Shown here in pieces: positions 1 through 6,183 of a stretch of 11,403 nt of DNA. Made by a program: the position numbers and the translations under genes. The notes below the pieces were generated by a model. It saw nothing but the letters and a program-made list of their open reading frames with translations. It did no database searches and was not told where the DNA came from. Source of the DNA: Chloroflexota bacterium. GTDB lineage: Bacteria > Chloroflexota > Dehalococcoidia > UBA3495. Position 1 is the first letter of the stretch, and every line of letters starts with the position of its first letter. The DNA lies in NCBI GenBank assembly GCA_022571575.1, contig JACZXN010000024.1, forward strand, positions 1 to 11,403, in the 5' to 3' direction.

Positions 1-2
1 TG

Positions 3-56
3 TTGGACCGCTCCAGGAACCGTGGCCCGCGCCAGGGAGGCCGCCGCCGCGGATAG
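3..56 (+). CDS. Possible C-terminal tail of an upstream gene (partial)
   Basis: The third forward frame is open from the left edge and stops at TAG 54-56. It encodes a short basic tail ending in QGGRRRG. The stop lies 8 bases before the GTG start of the VWA gene, which is typical operon spacing. CoxE-type VWA genes commonly follow a MoxR/CoxD-type AAA+ ATPase gene, so this could be the end of such a gene. Seventeen codons cannot show that, and the other two forward frames are also open here. Confidence 0.25.
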   Translation: MDRSRNRGPRQGGRRRG

Positions 57-64
57 AGTGGATT

Positions 65-1399
65 GTGATGCCTGGCCCCATACCGATCATCCCCAACGAC
101 GCCGGCCCCGACGGCCATATCCTGCACAGCCTGACGCTCTTCGTCGAGATGCTGCGCCGGGTGGGACTGGAGGTGGGCTCGGGCAATATGCTGGACCTGG
201 TGCGCGCCACGGACCACGTGTCCATCGGAAAACGGGGAGAGTTCTTCCAGGCCGCCCGCAGCATCCTGGTGCACCGCAAGCAGGACCTGCCCATATTCGA
301 CGAAGCTTTCCAGGTGTTCTGGCGCAAGCCCACCGACCGCACCACCACCATGGACCTGCGCTCCTTGGGCGAGCAACGGCGCTTCCGTAAGCCCCAGGTC
401 AGTACGGGCCGGGACGATGAACCCGAGGGGGCCGGGGCGATCGAGGGCGAACCCGACGACGATTCGGTCCAGAACGTGGACCTCAGCCGCAGCTACAGCG
501 CGGTGGAGATCTTCCGCCAAAAGGATTTCTCCGAGTTCACCTCCGGGGAGATGGCCGAAGCACGCCAGATGATGGCCAACCTGACCTGGGACCTGGGCCG
601 GCGCCGCACCCGGCGGTTGGCTCCGGGCCGCTCCGGACCGTTGGACCTGCGCCGCACCATGCGGCAGAGCCTGAAAAACGGCGGCGAATTCCTGGACCTG
701 GCCTTCCGTTCTCCCAAGGACAAACCCCGCTCCCTGGTGCTCATCTGCGACGTAAGCGGCTCCATGGAACGCTACACCCGGATGCTCCTCCAGTTCATCT
801 ACACCATCGCCGAGGGTTTCCAACACCTGGAGGCCTTTCTATTCGCCACGCGTCTGACCCGCATCACCCGGAACCTGAAGTACCGCAGCATCGACCAGGC
901 GATCGACGAGGTCTCCAAGGCGGTGCCCGACTGGGCCGGCGGCACCCGGATCGGCGAGGCGGTAAAGACCTTCAACTACCAATGGCTGCGGCGGGTGCTG
1001 CGGGGCCAGGCCGTGGTCCTGATCATCTCCGACGGCTGGGACCGGGGCGACCCCGAACTGCTGGCCCGGGAGACCTCCCGGCTGCAGCGCAGTTGCCACC
1101 GGCTCATCTGGCTGAACCCGCTCCTGGGCTCGCCCAGCTACCAGCCGCTAACCCAGGGGATGCGGGCGGCGCTGCCCTACATCGACGATTTTCTGCCGGT
1201 CCACAACCTGAACAGCCTGGAATCCCTGTCCCAACATCTGAGCGCATTGCGCCCGGACCGGGCGCTGGGCCGGGTCTACCGTCCACCCGCCGCCGAAGAA
1301 CCGGCGCCGGAACCAGAGCCCGTTGCCGCACCGGACCGGCCCATCGACCGCCTAAAGCTGCCCACTTTCCGGCACCCCATGTGGGGAAAGAGACCTTAG
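65..1399 (+). CDS. CoxE-like VWA domain protein
   Basis: The 444-residue soluble protein has a C-terminal von Willebrand factor A domain (about residues 220-390) of the CoxE-like family. The metal-ion-dependent adhesion site looks complete: DVSGS at 229-233, Thr294 in GGTRIG, and Asp323 in ISDGWDRGD. The N-terminal half (about 10-200) is the family's usual helical region, and residues about 405-430 form a Pro/Glu-rich tail. CoxE proteins work with MoxR-type AAA+ ATPases; CoxD/CoxE mature the Mo-Cu CO dehydrogenase in some bacteria, but most members have no known target, so I do not assign CO oxidation. GTG at 65 and ATG at 68 are both possible starts, each with only a weak upstream ribosome binding site. 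The adjacent upstream gene lies outside the window. The only AAA+ gene here is about 7 kb away on the other strand and of a different subfamily. Confidence 0.88.
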   Translation: MMPGPIPIIPNDAGPDGHILHSLTLFVEMLRRVGLEVGSGNMLDLVRATDHVSIGKRGEFFQAARSILVHRKQDLPIFDEAFQVFWRKPTDRTTTMDLRSLGEQRRFRKPQVSTGRDDEPEGAGAIEGEPDDDSVQNVDLSRSYSAVEIFRQKDFSEFTSGEMAEARQMMANLTWDLGRRRTRRLAPGRSGPLDLRRTMRQSLKNGGEFLDLAFRSPKDKPRSLVLICDVSGSMERYTRMLLQFIYTIAEGFQHLEAFLFATRLTRITRNLKYRSIDQAIDEVSKAVPDWAGGTRIGEAVKTFNYQWLRRVLRGQAVVLIISDGWDRGDPELLARETSRLQRSCHRLIWLNPLLGSPSYQPLTQGMRAALPYIDDFLPVHNLNSLESLSQHLSALRPDRALGRVYRPPAAEEPAPEPEPVAAPDRPIDRLKLPTFRHPMWGKRP

Positions 1400-1420
1400 C
1401 CAAAGCGGCGAATCAATTTA

Positions 1421-1427
1421 GGGAGGA
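1421..1427 (+). promoter_or_regulatory. Strong Shine-Dalgarno site selecting a TTG start
   Basis: GGGAGGA lies 6 bases before TTG 1434-1436. No ATG or GTG is as well placed, so this site decides the start of the cupin gene. It also indicates independent translation after the VWA gene, which stops 34 bases before the TTG. Confidence 0.7.
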
Positions 1428-1433
1428 CCTATC

Positions 1434-1916
1434 TTGTCGTTTTTCCGAGCTACAGACACAGGGACGATTTTAATGGGACCCGGAGATGTATACACTCTTC
1501 TCGCGGCCGCAGCAGAGACCGACGGGGATTACATCGCGTTGGAAGCGTTGGTGCCACCTGATGGTGGCCCACCCCTTCACATCCACCATAATCAGGTCGA
1601 GACGTTCTATATCCTCGAAGGGGAGATGGAGATAACGGTGGGCGACCAAATACACGAGGCGAAGGCCGGCGATTTTGTGCATATCTCCAAAGGCACGCCC
1701 CATAATTTCAAAAATCGATCCCGGACCACGACCAAGATGCTCTTTACTTTTGTGCCAGCAGGAGACATCGAGGAGTTCTTCAGAGAGTCCTTCAAAGAAA
1801 CCACGGACCGGAATGCGCCCCTCGAACCGTTAACCGACGCATTCATTCAGCGCATGCTTGAAGCGGCGGAGCGCCATGACATAGAGATTTTGCCGCCGCC
1901 GGAGGGCCCAGCCTAG
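1434..1916 (+). CDS. Single-domain cupin protein
   Basis: The 160-residue protein is a cupin_2-type beta barrel. Motif 1 is seen at 45-63 with His49, His51 and Glu56. Motif 2 is at 79-94 (GDF...KGTPHNFKN) with His90. These four residues form the usual metal-binding set, so a metal such as Fe, Mn or Ni is likely bound. The sequence resembles quercetin-dioxygenase-like single cupins, a family that includes dioxygenases, isomerases and non-enzymatic sensors, so the substrate is unknown. The C-terminal about 50 residues are helical and acidic. There is no signal peptide. The gene follows the VWA gene by 34 bases on the same strand and is probably co-transcribed, though a functional link is not evident. 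Third codon positions look less GC-biased than in the VWA gene. Confidence 0.85.
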   Translation: MSFFRATDTGTILMGPGDVYTLLAAAAETDGDYIALEALVPPDGGPPLHIHHNQVETFYILEGEMEITVGDQIHEAKAGDFVHISKGTPHNFKNRSRTTTKMLFTFVPAGDIEEFFRESFKETTDRNAPLEPLTDAFIQRMLEAAERHDIEILPPPEGPA

Positions 1917-1919
1917 TCG

Positions 1920-1940
1920 GTCTAGCCCGTAACGCTAGAC
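1920..1940. terminator. Weak hairpin between convergent genes
   Basis: GTCTAGC (1920-1926) and GCTAGAC (1934-1940) form a perfect 7-bp stem with a 7-base loop, between the convergent cupin and hemerythrin genes. It overlaps the last codon and stop of the hemerythrin gene. Neither strand has a T-tract after it, so intrinsic termination is doubtful. Confidence 0.3.
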
Positions 1941-2573
1941 GCTCAACTCGGGGATCCGCCGCGTCAACTCGGCCCAATCATCAGTGATAGTCTCGCGGAT
2001 GAGAACTTTGACGCCCGCGAACACCTGTTCGGGCATCAATCCCATCACAACCCGGGTCCACATCTCCCGGTCATCGTGTCCCAACAGAGGGAAGAACCAG
2101 TGTATGAACTCGGGATTACGTTCGGGCGGCACATGCGCGGCCATGCCACCGACTATCGCAGTTTGCTCTTCCAGGGAAGTCCGTTCGCGCAGAATCGGGT
2201 AGAGCTGCTGATCTTCTTTGTCGAGGTGAATCCTGAGGACCGCAGTCATCGCCGCCGTTTCTCTTGCTGCTACAAGAGGGTCTGATGCGGCAACCATCTT
2301 GGCCAGACCTTCCGTCATCAGGTCGAATTCATTGTGATCGTGGAGGTAGCCCTTGGCGACCAGCGGCGCTACTTTGTCCATGGCGGGGAACACCAGCTCG
2401 TCTTCGCCGGCGGCATGCCACATCAAAATCTCGCTGAAAAAGCTCAGCCGCTCCACAACGGGCGCCAGATTACCGTCCTCTGCCGCGGCCTTGTAGGCTG
2501 CTTCGTCAATCATTTTCATGTCGTTGCGTAATGCTTGGTGAAATGAAGGTATGACATCGAGTGGCGTTACCAT
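1935..2573 (-). CDS. Hemerythrin-like HHE domain protein
   Basis: The 212-residue protein has an N-terminal four-helix hemerythrin-type domain (about 1-135). Candidate di-iron ligands in order are His12 (FHQALRND), His53 and Glu57 (WHAAGEDE), His80 or His78 (LHDHNEFD), and His116 with Glu120 (IHLDKED). A second part (about 145-212, containing HWFFPLLGHDDREMW and MPEQVF) looks like a helical extension present in longer family members. Such proteins bind O2 or NO, sense redox state, or aid iron-sulfur repair; which applies here cannot be read from sequence. ATG at 2573 is preceded by AAGGAG at 2584-2589 with 10-base spacing. A near-consensus promoter lies 75-103 bases upstream, so the gene is probably transcribed separately from the PAP2 genes behind it. 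Confidence 0.85.
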   Translation of the reverse strand: MVTPLDVIPSFHQALRNDMKMIDEAAYKAAAEDGNLAPVVERLSFFSEILMWHAAGEDELVFPAMDKVAPLVAKGYLHDHNEFDLMTEGLAKMVAASDPLVAARETAAMTAVLRIHLDKEDQQLYPILRERTSLEEQTAIVGGMAAHVPPERNPEFIHWFFPLLGHDDREMWTRVVMGLMPEQVFAGVKVLIRETITDDWAELTRRIPELSV

Positions 2574-2647
2574 GGCGGTTTAACTCCTTCCGAATTTTCC
2601 AGACCGAATTGGTCGTCCCCGAACGCGCGGCCCTCGGGATGGCGCGA

Positions 2648-2676
2648 ACTATAAAACACCGTTCCGAGGGTGTCAA
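2648..2676 (-). promoter_or_regulatory. Near-consensus sigma-70-type promoter of the hemerythrin gene
   Basis: On the minus strand TTGACA (2676-2671, perfect -35) is followed after exactly 17 bases by TATAGT (2653-2648, five of six to the -10 consensus). The expected start near 2641 gives a leader of about 68 bases before ATG 2573. An inverted repeat, CCCTCGG at 2631-2637 and CCGAGGG at 2664-2670, has one arm in the spacer and the other just past the expected start, so it could serve as an operator. Confidence 0.7.
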
Positions 2677-2723
2677 CTGCCCTCTATCCGTTCAATGAGG
2701 GGGAAATCACCTGGTTTTTGGGC

Positions 2724-3467
2724 TCAAACAACCGGAGGAGCCAACCGGTGATCGTCGCGCCAGACCGTCAAGCGTATCAACCAGACGACTCCGAACGCCA
2801 AGGCCGCCAGCGCACCGCCCGCCACGGCGTCCAGGATAAAGTGGTTGCCGGTGAGCACGATGGCGAAGAAGGTCAGGACCGGATACAGCAGGGCCAGGAG
2901 CCGGCCCCAGCCGCGGAGGGTGTTCCAGAACAACACCCCGAGGATCACCGTCCAGCTGAAGTGAAGACTGGGCATGGCGGCCGAGATATTGTATAAAGCC
3001 GCCATGTCCTCGCTGCCGTAGAATCTGGGCCCAAATTCCTGGATCGTATCCAGCAATTCAACGCCCGCTATCGCGAAGGGCGAGGCCACCGGAAATACCA
3101 TGAAGGTGAGCAGCGCCCCAGCCAGGTCAACGAATACGACCGCCCGGTAGAAATGGTAGTCCCGCCGCTTCTTGTTGAACAGGACCGCGGCGGCCAGAAG
3201 GATCACCGGCCAATAGGTGATGATGTACACCCAGTTCATCGTCACCACCAGGACCTTGACGTTCTCCACGGCCCAGGACTGCCAGCCCGGCTCCCAGAGG
3301 AACCCCAGGTCCTTTTGCAGGGAGACTATCTTGCCGCCGTTGGCCAGGCCCACCGCCCGGGTGTCGGCGTGGACCAGACCCCTGGTGACCAGATAGACAA
3401 GGTAGGCGCCGACGTAGAGGGAGATCTCGCTTAAACCGGCGCGCCTATCCCGGATGGCGGAGATCAC
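2724..3467 (-). CDS. PAP2_3 (Aur1-like) membrane protein, copy with altered active-site motif
   Basis: The 247-residue polytopic membrane protein has roughly six hydrophobic segments (about 18-34, 74-96, 108-126, 168-182, 188-206, 211-232). It carries two of the PAP2 superfamily catalytic motifs: PSLH at 166-169 and NHFILD at 208-213, with His209 as likely nucleophile paired to Asp213. This is the PAP2_3 type, related to inositol phosphorylceramide synthases and lipid phosphatases. The position equivalent to the APPR motif of the neighbouring paralogue reads ASPF (128-131), so the expected phosphate-binding Arg is Phe131. The protein aligns almost end to end with the product of 3556-4395, without large gaps. 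It starts at GTG 3467; an in-frame stop 12 codons upstream with no start codon between leaves no earlier choice, and the ribosome binding site is weak. Substrate unknown; activity may be changed or lost. Confidence 0.85.
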   Translation of the reverse strand: MISAIRDRRAGLSEISLYVGAYLVYLVTRGLVHADTRAVGLANGGKIVSLQKDLGFLWEPGWQSWAVENVKVLVVTMNWVYIITYWPVILLAAAVLFNKKRRDYHFYRAVVFVDLAGALLTFMVFPVASPFAIAGVELLDTIQEFGPRFYGSEDMAALYNISAAMPSLHFSWTVILGVLFWNTLRGWGRLLALLYPVLTFFAIVLTGNHFILDAVAGGALAALAFGVVWLIRLTVWRDDHRLAPPVV

Positions 3468-3519
3468 CGTGGCCCCATCCCGGCTTCGCGGAGTGGCGGC
3501 CGCTCACGGCGCGCCGCAG

Positions 3520-3537
3520 CGGTCCGCCTCTGGACCG
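3520..3537. repeat. Inverted repeat in the gap between the PAP2 genes
   Basis: CGGTCC (3520-3525) and GGACCG (3532-3537) form a perfect 6-bp stem with a 6-base loop in the 88-base gap between the paralogues. No T-tract follows on the minus strand, so it is not a convincing terminator. It could stabilise RNA ends or be chance in GC-rich DNA. Confidence 0.3.
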
Positions 3538-3555
3538 GTCTGCGCCGGAACCCGC

Positions 3556-4395
3556 TCAATCGGCCGTCGATGGCTGTCCTTCAGCCGGTTTCCCGTCTTC
3601 CGTGTCCGGCCTAGCTGTAGGCCAAAGGGCAGTGCGCGCCTTGGAGAGTATGACGGGCAGGAAGAGCCGCCTCCGGAACCCCAGTTCAATGGTCAAGAAC
3701 GAGGCTACGATCAGCAGCCCCCCACCGATGGCGTCCATGATGTAGTGGTTGGCGGTGATCGTGATGGCGAAAAGGGTGAAGGTCGGATAGATGATGCCAA
3801 AGGCCTTGAGCAATCTGTTATTCGTCCGAAGGAACATTATTCCGAACATCACCGTCCAGCTGAAGTGCAGGCTCGGCATGGCCGCGTAGGCGTTGTAGTA
3901 GTTGGCAAACTCGCGGCTGGCGTAGCCCGACGGGCCGAAGGCCTTGATTGTGTCCACGAAATGCTCGGCGATCATCCGGGGCGGGGCCAGGGGGAACAAC
4001 ATGAATCCCAATAGCGCGATCACGAAGCTGACCAGGACGACGTTCCGGTAGTACATGTACCGGTTACGGTTGCTGAAATACAGGACCACGGCGGAGGTGA
4101 GTATGATGGGCAAGAAGGTGACTATGTAAGCCCAGTTGAAGAAGATCACCAACGACTTCGCGCTGGAGATCGCCCAGGCCTGCCAGACCGGCTCCCAGAA
4201 GAAACCGGCGTTCTTTTCAAACTCTATAACCCGCCGGGCGTTGGCCAGAGCCGTGCCTTGGAAATCTGAGAAGACCAGGGTGCGGGTGTACATGTAGACG
4301 AAATAACCGCCCGCAAGTATCCCCATCTCCCGTAGGTGCGGAAGCCAGAACATGCCCCGGGGCGACCGGGGAATGGCGTTCGTGATTGTGGTCAT
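3556..4395 (-). CDS. PAP2_3 (Aur1-like) membrane phosphatase/phosphotransferase
   Basis: The 279-residue membrane protein is of the PAP2_3 type, with about six hydrophobic segments from residue 24 to 236. All expected active-site elements are present: APPR at 137-140 (Arg140), PSLH at 174-177, and NHYIMD at 216-221 with His217 and Asp221. Relatives transfer or remove phosphate head groups on lipids or lipid-linked intermediates at the membrane. The C-terminus (about 250-279) is a hydrophilic, Pro/Glu/Asp-containing tail missing from the neighbouring copy. I choose ATG 4395 because GGAAG lies 9 bases upstream and the paralogue's similarity begins just inside it. An in-frame GTG at 4458 would add 21 residues of unremarkable sequence. 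The gene lies downstream of the radical SAM gene on the same strand, 192 bases away, so co-transcription is possible but not certain. Confidence 0.87.
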   Translation of the reverse strand: MTTITNAIPRSPRGMFWLPHLREMGILAGGYFVYMYTRTLVFSDFQGTALANARRVIEFEKNAGFFWEPVWQAWAISSAKSLVIFFNWAYIVTFLPIILTSAVVLYFSNRNRYMYYRNVVLVSFVIALLGFMLFPLAPPRMIAEHFVDTIKAFGPSGYASREFANYYNAYAAMPSLHFSWTVMFGIMFLRTNNRLLKAFGIIYPTFTLFAITITANHYIMDAIGGGLLIVASFLTIELGFRRRLFLPVILSKARTALWPTARPDTEDGKPAEGQPSTAD

Positions 4396-4404
4396 CGTCA
4401 GGTT

Positions 4405-4409
4405 CTTCC
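4405..4409 (-). promoter_or_regulatory. Shine-Dalgarno site supporting the internal ATG of the second PAP2 gene
   Basis: On the minus strand GGAAG at 4409-4405 is followed by 9 bases and then ATG 4395. The alternative in-frame GTG at 4458 lacks an equally good site, so the shorter product is preferred. Confidence 0.5.
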
Positions 4410-4579
4410 ATTGACCGGTCACGTTCAGGTCCGGCGGCGCGTCCACGCCACCTGACACTGGTGACTCATCCAGCTCTGATGGGCCGACGGCGAAGCGGTC
4501 ACAACAACCGGCGCAACATTAACCGGCATTTTGCCAGATACAAGCTGGGATTTCTAGACCCTGACGCACCGTATATTAA

Positions 4580-4605
4580 ACCGGATACTAAACTGGTTCT
4601 CCGGT
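4580..4605 (-). repeat. Inverted repeat across the radical SAM stop codon
   Basis: On the minus strand ACCGGA (4605-4600) and TCCGGT (4585-4580) bracket a 14-base loop that contains the TAG stop of the radical SAM gene. The bases after it are TTAATAT. It may be a weak terminator or processing stem, but the loop is long and the T-run poor. The rest of the gap to the PAP2 start (4396-4579) shows a direct repeat of AACCGGC at 4506 and 4521 and no clear promoter. Confidence 0.25.
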
Positions 4606-5892
4606 CTTAGCCTCGGTCGAGTCTTCACCCTGCCGGTCTTGGAGAGCGGTAGTCGGTTCAGAGCCAGGCACTTGACTGCCCGGCTTTGCCCCATTGCTGT
4701 TGGCCGGCTTTGCGCCGTTAACCTGCAGCAATATCGGTTCCGGTTGGAGGTTGACCGGCCCGCGGTCCCGTGCGGCGCGGCTGCCCAGGTAAACGCTGCA
4801 GTCCAGGCATCCGACCCACTTCTCGGGAGTGAAGCCCTTCTTGAACAGGCCCCGGGCCGTGGTGTAACTGTCGTTGTTCCAGATCTCTTTGACCGGCGAA
4901 TCGTTGAGGTCGCCAAAATCCTGGGTCTTGTCGGTGAGATAGCAACACGGCGCAAACCCGCCGTCCCAGTTGACCACCGCGGTCCGCCACAGCCGCCAGC
5001 AGACCTGGCCGTCCTCCTGATAGGGTTTGTAGAAGGGATCGGCCCGCAGGTATTCAGGGTGCTGCCGGGGCAGCCACCGTTCAGCTTCGGCGGGGTCGTT
5101 TTCGCCGTGGGGAAAGTCCACCTTCTTAAACACCAGGGAGTCGACTCCCAACTCCCCCGCCAGGCTGCGGGCTTCGTCCATTTGGTGTTCGTTCTGCCGC
5201 ATGACGATGAATTGCCACTCGATATGGGGGGTTTTCGAGCCCAGTTCACGCTTCTTCCGGTCCAAGAGCCGAATATTGTCCAGCACCCGGTCCAGATGAC
5301 CGCCCACCCGGTAGACCTCGTAGACCTCCTGCGTCACCCCATCCAGGGAAACGATCATGACGTCCAGGCCCGACCGGACCACCTGCTCGGCCATCTCCGG
5401 AGTCAGGGGCTTGTTCAGGTTGGAACTGATTATGGTGGCGATCTTCTGCTTGTGAGCGTACTCGATATACTCATGGATGCGCCGGTTCAAGAAGGGCTCG
5501 CCCCAGCTGTACAGCGTGAGCCACATACAGGAGTGCTTGATCTGGTCGACCACGCTCTTGAATAGATCAAAGTCCATCACACCCTGGTCCCGGTGGATGG
5601 TGCCCTTGCCCGTGTGGCATAACGGGCATTTCAGTTGGCAGATGTTGGTGGTATCGATCTCCCACTCGTAGGGAGACCCCCAGATGATGCGCCGGGCGAC
5701 CCGGAGTTGCAGCTCCACTCGGACGAAGTTCCAGAGCTTGCGCCAACTGAAGTAACGGGTGGCCAGCCAGAACCGCTGGTCGCGGCGGCCGTCGGCCACG
5801 GAGTTGATCACGCCGCCGTTGACCTGCAGCCAGCGTTCGCCCACATAGATGGCCGCCTTCAGCGCCCAGAAGAAAGGGTTATATCCGACCAT
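4588..5892 (-). CDS. Radical SAM/SPASM domain protein
   Basis: The 434-residue protein opens with a hydrophobic/aromatic region (about 1-70). A radical SAM barrel follows: the [4Fe-4S] motif CQLKCPLC gives Cys85, Cys89 and Cys92, and SWGEP at 129-133 is the SAM-contacting motif. A C-terminal SPASM-type region carries further cluster cysteines at 298, 316, 317, 362 and 365 (VNWDGGFAPCC and GCLDC). SPASM proteins use auxiliary iron-sulfur clusters to modify peptides, proteins or small molecules by radical chemistry; the substrate here is unknown and no precursor peptide gene is visible. Residues about 372-434 form a hydrophilic, low-complexity tail with NGAKP twice (392-396 and 400-404). ATG 5892 has only a weak ribosome binding site. 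Being first in the minus-strand run before two PAP2 genes, it may act on a lipid-related substrate, which is inference. Confidence 0.88.
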   Translation of the reverse strand: MVGYNPFFWALKAAIYVGERWLQVNGGVINSVADGRRDQRFWLATRYFSWRKLWNFVRVELQLRVARRIIWGSPYEWEIDTTNICQLKCPLCHTGKGTIHRDQGVMDFDLFKSVVDQIKHSCMWLTLYSWGEPFLNRRIHEYIEYAHKQKIATIISSNLNKPLTPEMAEQVVRSGLDVMIVSLDGVTQEVYEVYRVGGHLDRVLDNIRLLDRKKRELGSKTPHIEWQFIVMRQNEHQMDEARSLAGELGVDSLVFKKVDFPHGENDPAEAERWLPRQHPEYLRADPFYKPYQEDGQVCWRLWRTAVVNWDGGFAPCCYLTDKTQDFGDLNDSPVKEIWNNDSYTTARGLFKKGFTPEKWVGCLDCSVYLGSRAARDRGPVNLQPEPILLQVNGAKPANSNGAKPGSQVPGSEPTTALQDRQGEDSTEAKTGEPV

Positions 5893-5914
5893 AATCTATC
5901 CAGTCAAAGACGAT

Positions 5915-5933
5915 CCCCGACGAAACGCCGGGG
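5915..5933. repeat. GC-rich hairpin near the radical SAM start
   Basis: CCCCG-A-CG (5915-5922) pairs with CG-C-CGGGG (5926-5933): seven GC pairs, one A/C mismatch and an AAA loop. It lies 22 bases upstream of the radical SAM ATG, inside the predicted leader, where it could affect translation. Confidence 0.4.
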
Positions 5934-5970
5934 AAGTCTTGAAGATCCCTAGTGTTCCACATTTTGCCTA

Positions 5971-5987
5971 GGCGGGGCGCACCCGCC
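5971..5987. repeat. Perfect GC hairpin in the divergent region
   Basis: GGCGGG (5971-5976) and CCCGCC (5982-5987) form a perfect 6-bp stem with a 5-base loop. On the minus strand it would be at the very 5' end of the predicted leader of the radical SAM gene. No T-tract follows on either strand. Confidence 0.4.
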
Positions 5988-5996
5988 CAGACATTT

Positions 5997-6026
5997 ATGA
6001 TACCCCCGGCGTAGCCGGTCCTTCAA
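5997..6026 (-). promoter_or_regulatory. Candidate promoter for the radical SAM gene
   Basis: On the minus strand TTGAAG (6026-6021, four of six) is followed after 18 bases by TATCAT (6002-5997, five of six). The predicted start near 5990 gives a leader of about 97 bases containing both GC-rich hairpins. Promoter preferences of the host are unknown. Confidence 0.45.
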
Positions 6027-6045
6027 CCGTGTTTAACCTAATCTC

Positions 6046-6068
6046 CTCCTCTTATTAAGAAAGAGGAG
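6046..6068. promoter_or_regulatory. Dyad centred between two divergent promoters
   Basis: CTCCTCTT (6046-6053) and AAGAGGAG (6061-6068) are perfect 8-base inverted arms with a 7-base spacer. The centre, 6057, is almost midway between the -35 elements of the predicted divergent promoters (6021-6026 and 6094-6099), where a shared operator would be expected. As RNA on the plus strand it would form a hairpin followed by CCCAGTCTTTT, so a terminator cannot be excluded; no plus-strand gene lies directly upstream. Confidence 0.45.
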
Positions 6069-6084
6069 CCCAGTCTTTTGAGCC

Positions 6085-6113
6085 GCCGGTAAATTGACTC
6101 GCTTCAAACCGGC
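6085..6113. repeat. Inverted repeat overlapping the predicted plus-strand promoter
   Basis: GCCGGT (6085-6090) and ACCGGC (6108-6113) are separated by 17 bases. The predicted -35 element (6094-6099) lies between them and the right arm falls in the promoter spacer. This fits a regulator site, but six-base arms are weak evidence in this composition. Confidence 0.3.
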
Positions 6114-6123
6114 AGAGTATCCT
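6094..6123 (+). promoter_or_regulatory. Candidate promoter for the subunit-3-like gene and phoU
   Basis: TTGACT (6094-6099, five of six) is followed after 18 bases by TATCCT (6118-6123, four of six). The predicted start near 6130 gives a leader of about 54 bases before ATG 6184. Confidence 0.4.
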
Positions 6124-6183
6124 TAAACACACCCCTTTTAAAGCCCAGGCGCCACTGACAATTGGGTCGAACAGGAACCGAAG

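Noticed and set aside
1920..1940. A strong bidirectional intrinsic terminator
   Set aside because: The stem is good but neither strand has a T-tract, so it is listed only as a weak hairpin.
3454..4014. 186-residue open frame antisense to the second PAP2 gene and the intergenic gap
   Set aside because: Composition is that of an out-of-frame reading, and it opposes a well-supported membrane protein gene.
4396..4458. GTG 4458 as the start of the second PAP2 protein
   Set aside because: It adds 21 residues without similarity to the paralogue and has a poorer ribosome binding site than ATG 4395. It is kept only as an alternative.
4639..5565. 308-residue open frame antisense to the radical SAM gene
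   Set aside because: The minus-strand product has all cluster cysteines and the expected domain order; the antisense product resembles nothing I know.
5863..5909. TTGACT and TATAAC on the minus strand around the radical SAM start codon, 18 bases apart
   Set aside because: It would start transcription inside the gene, after the ATG, leaving no good start codon. The candidate at 6026-5997 fits better.
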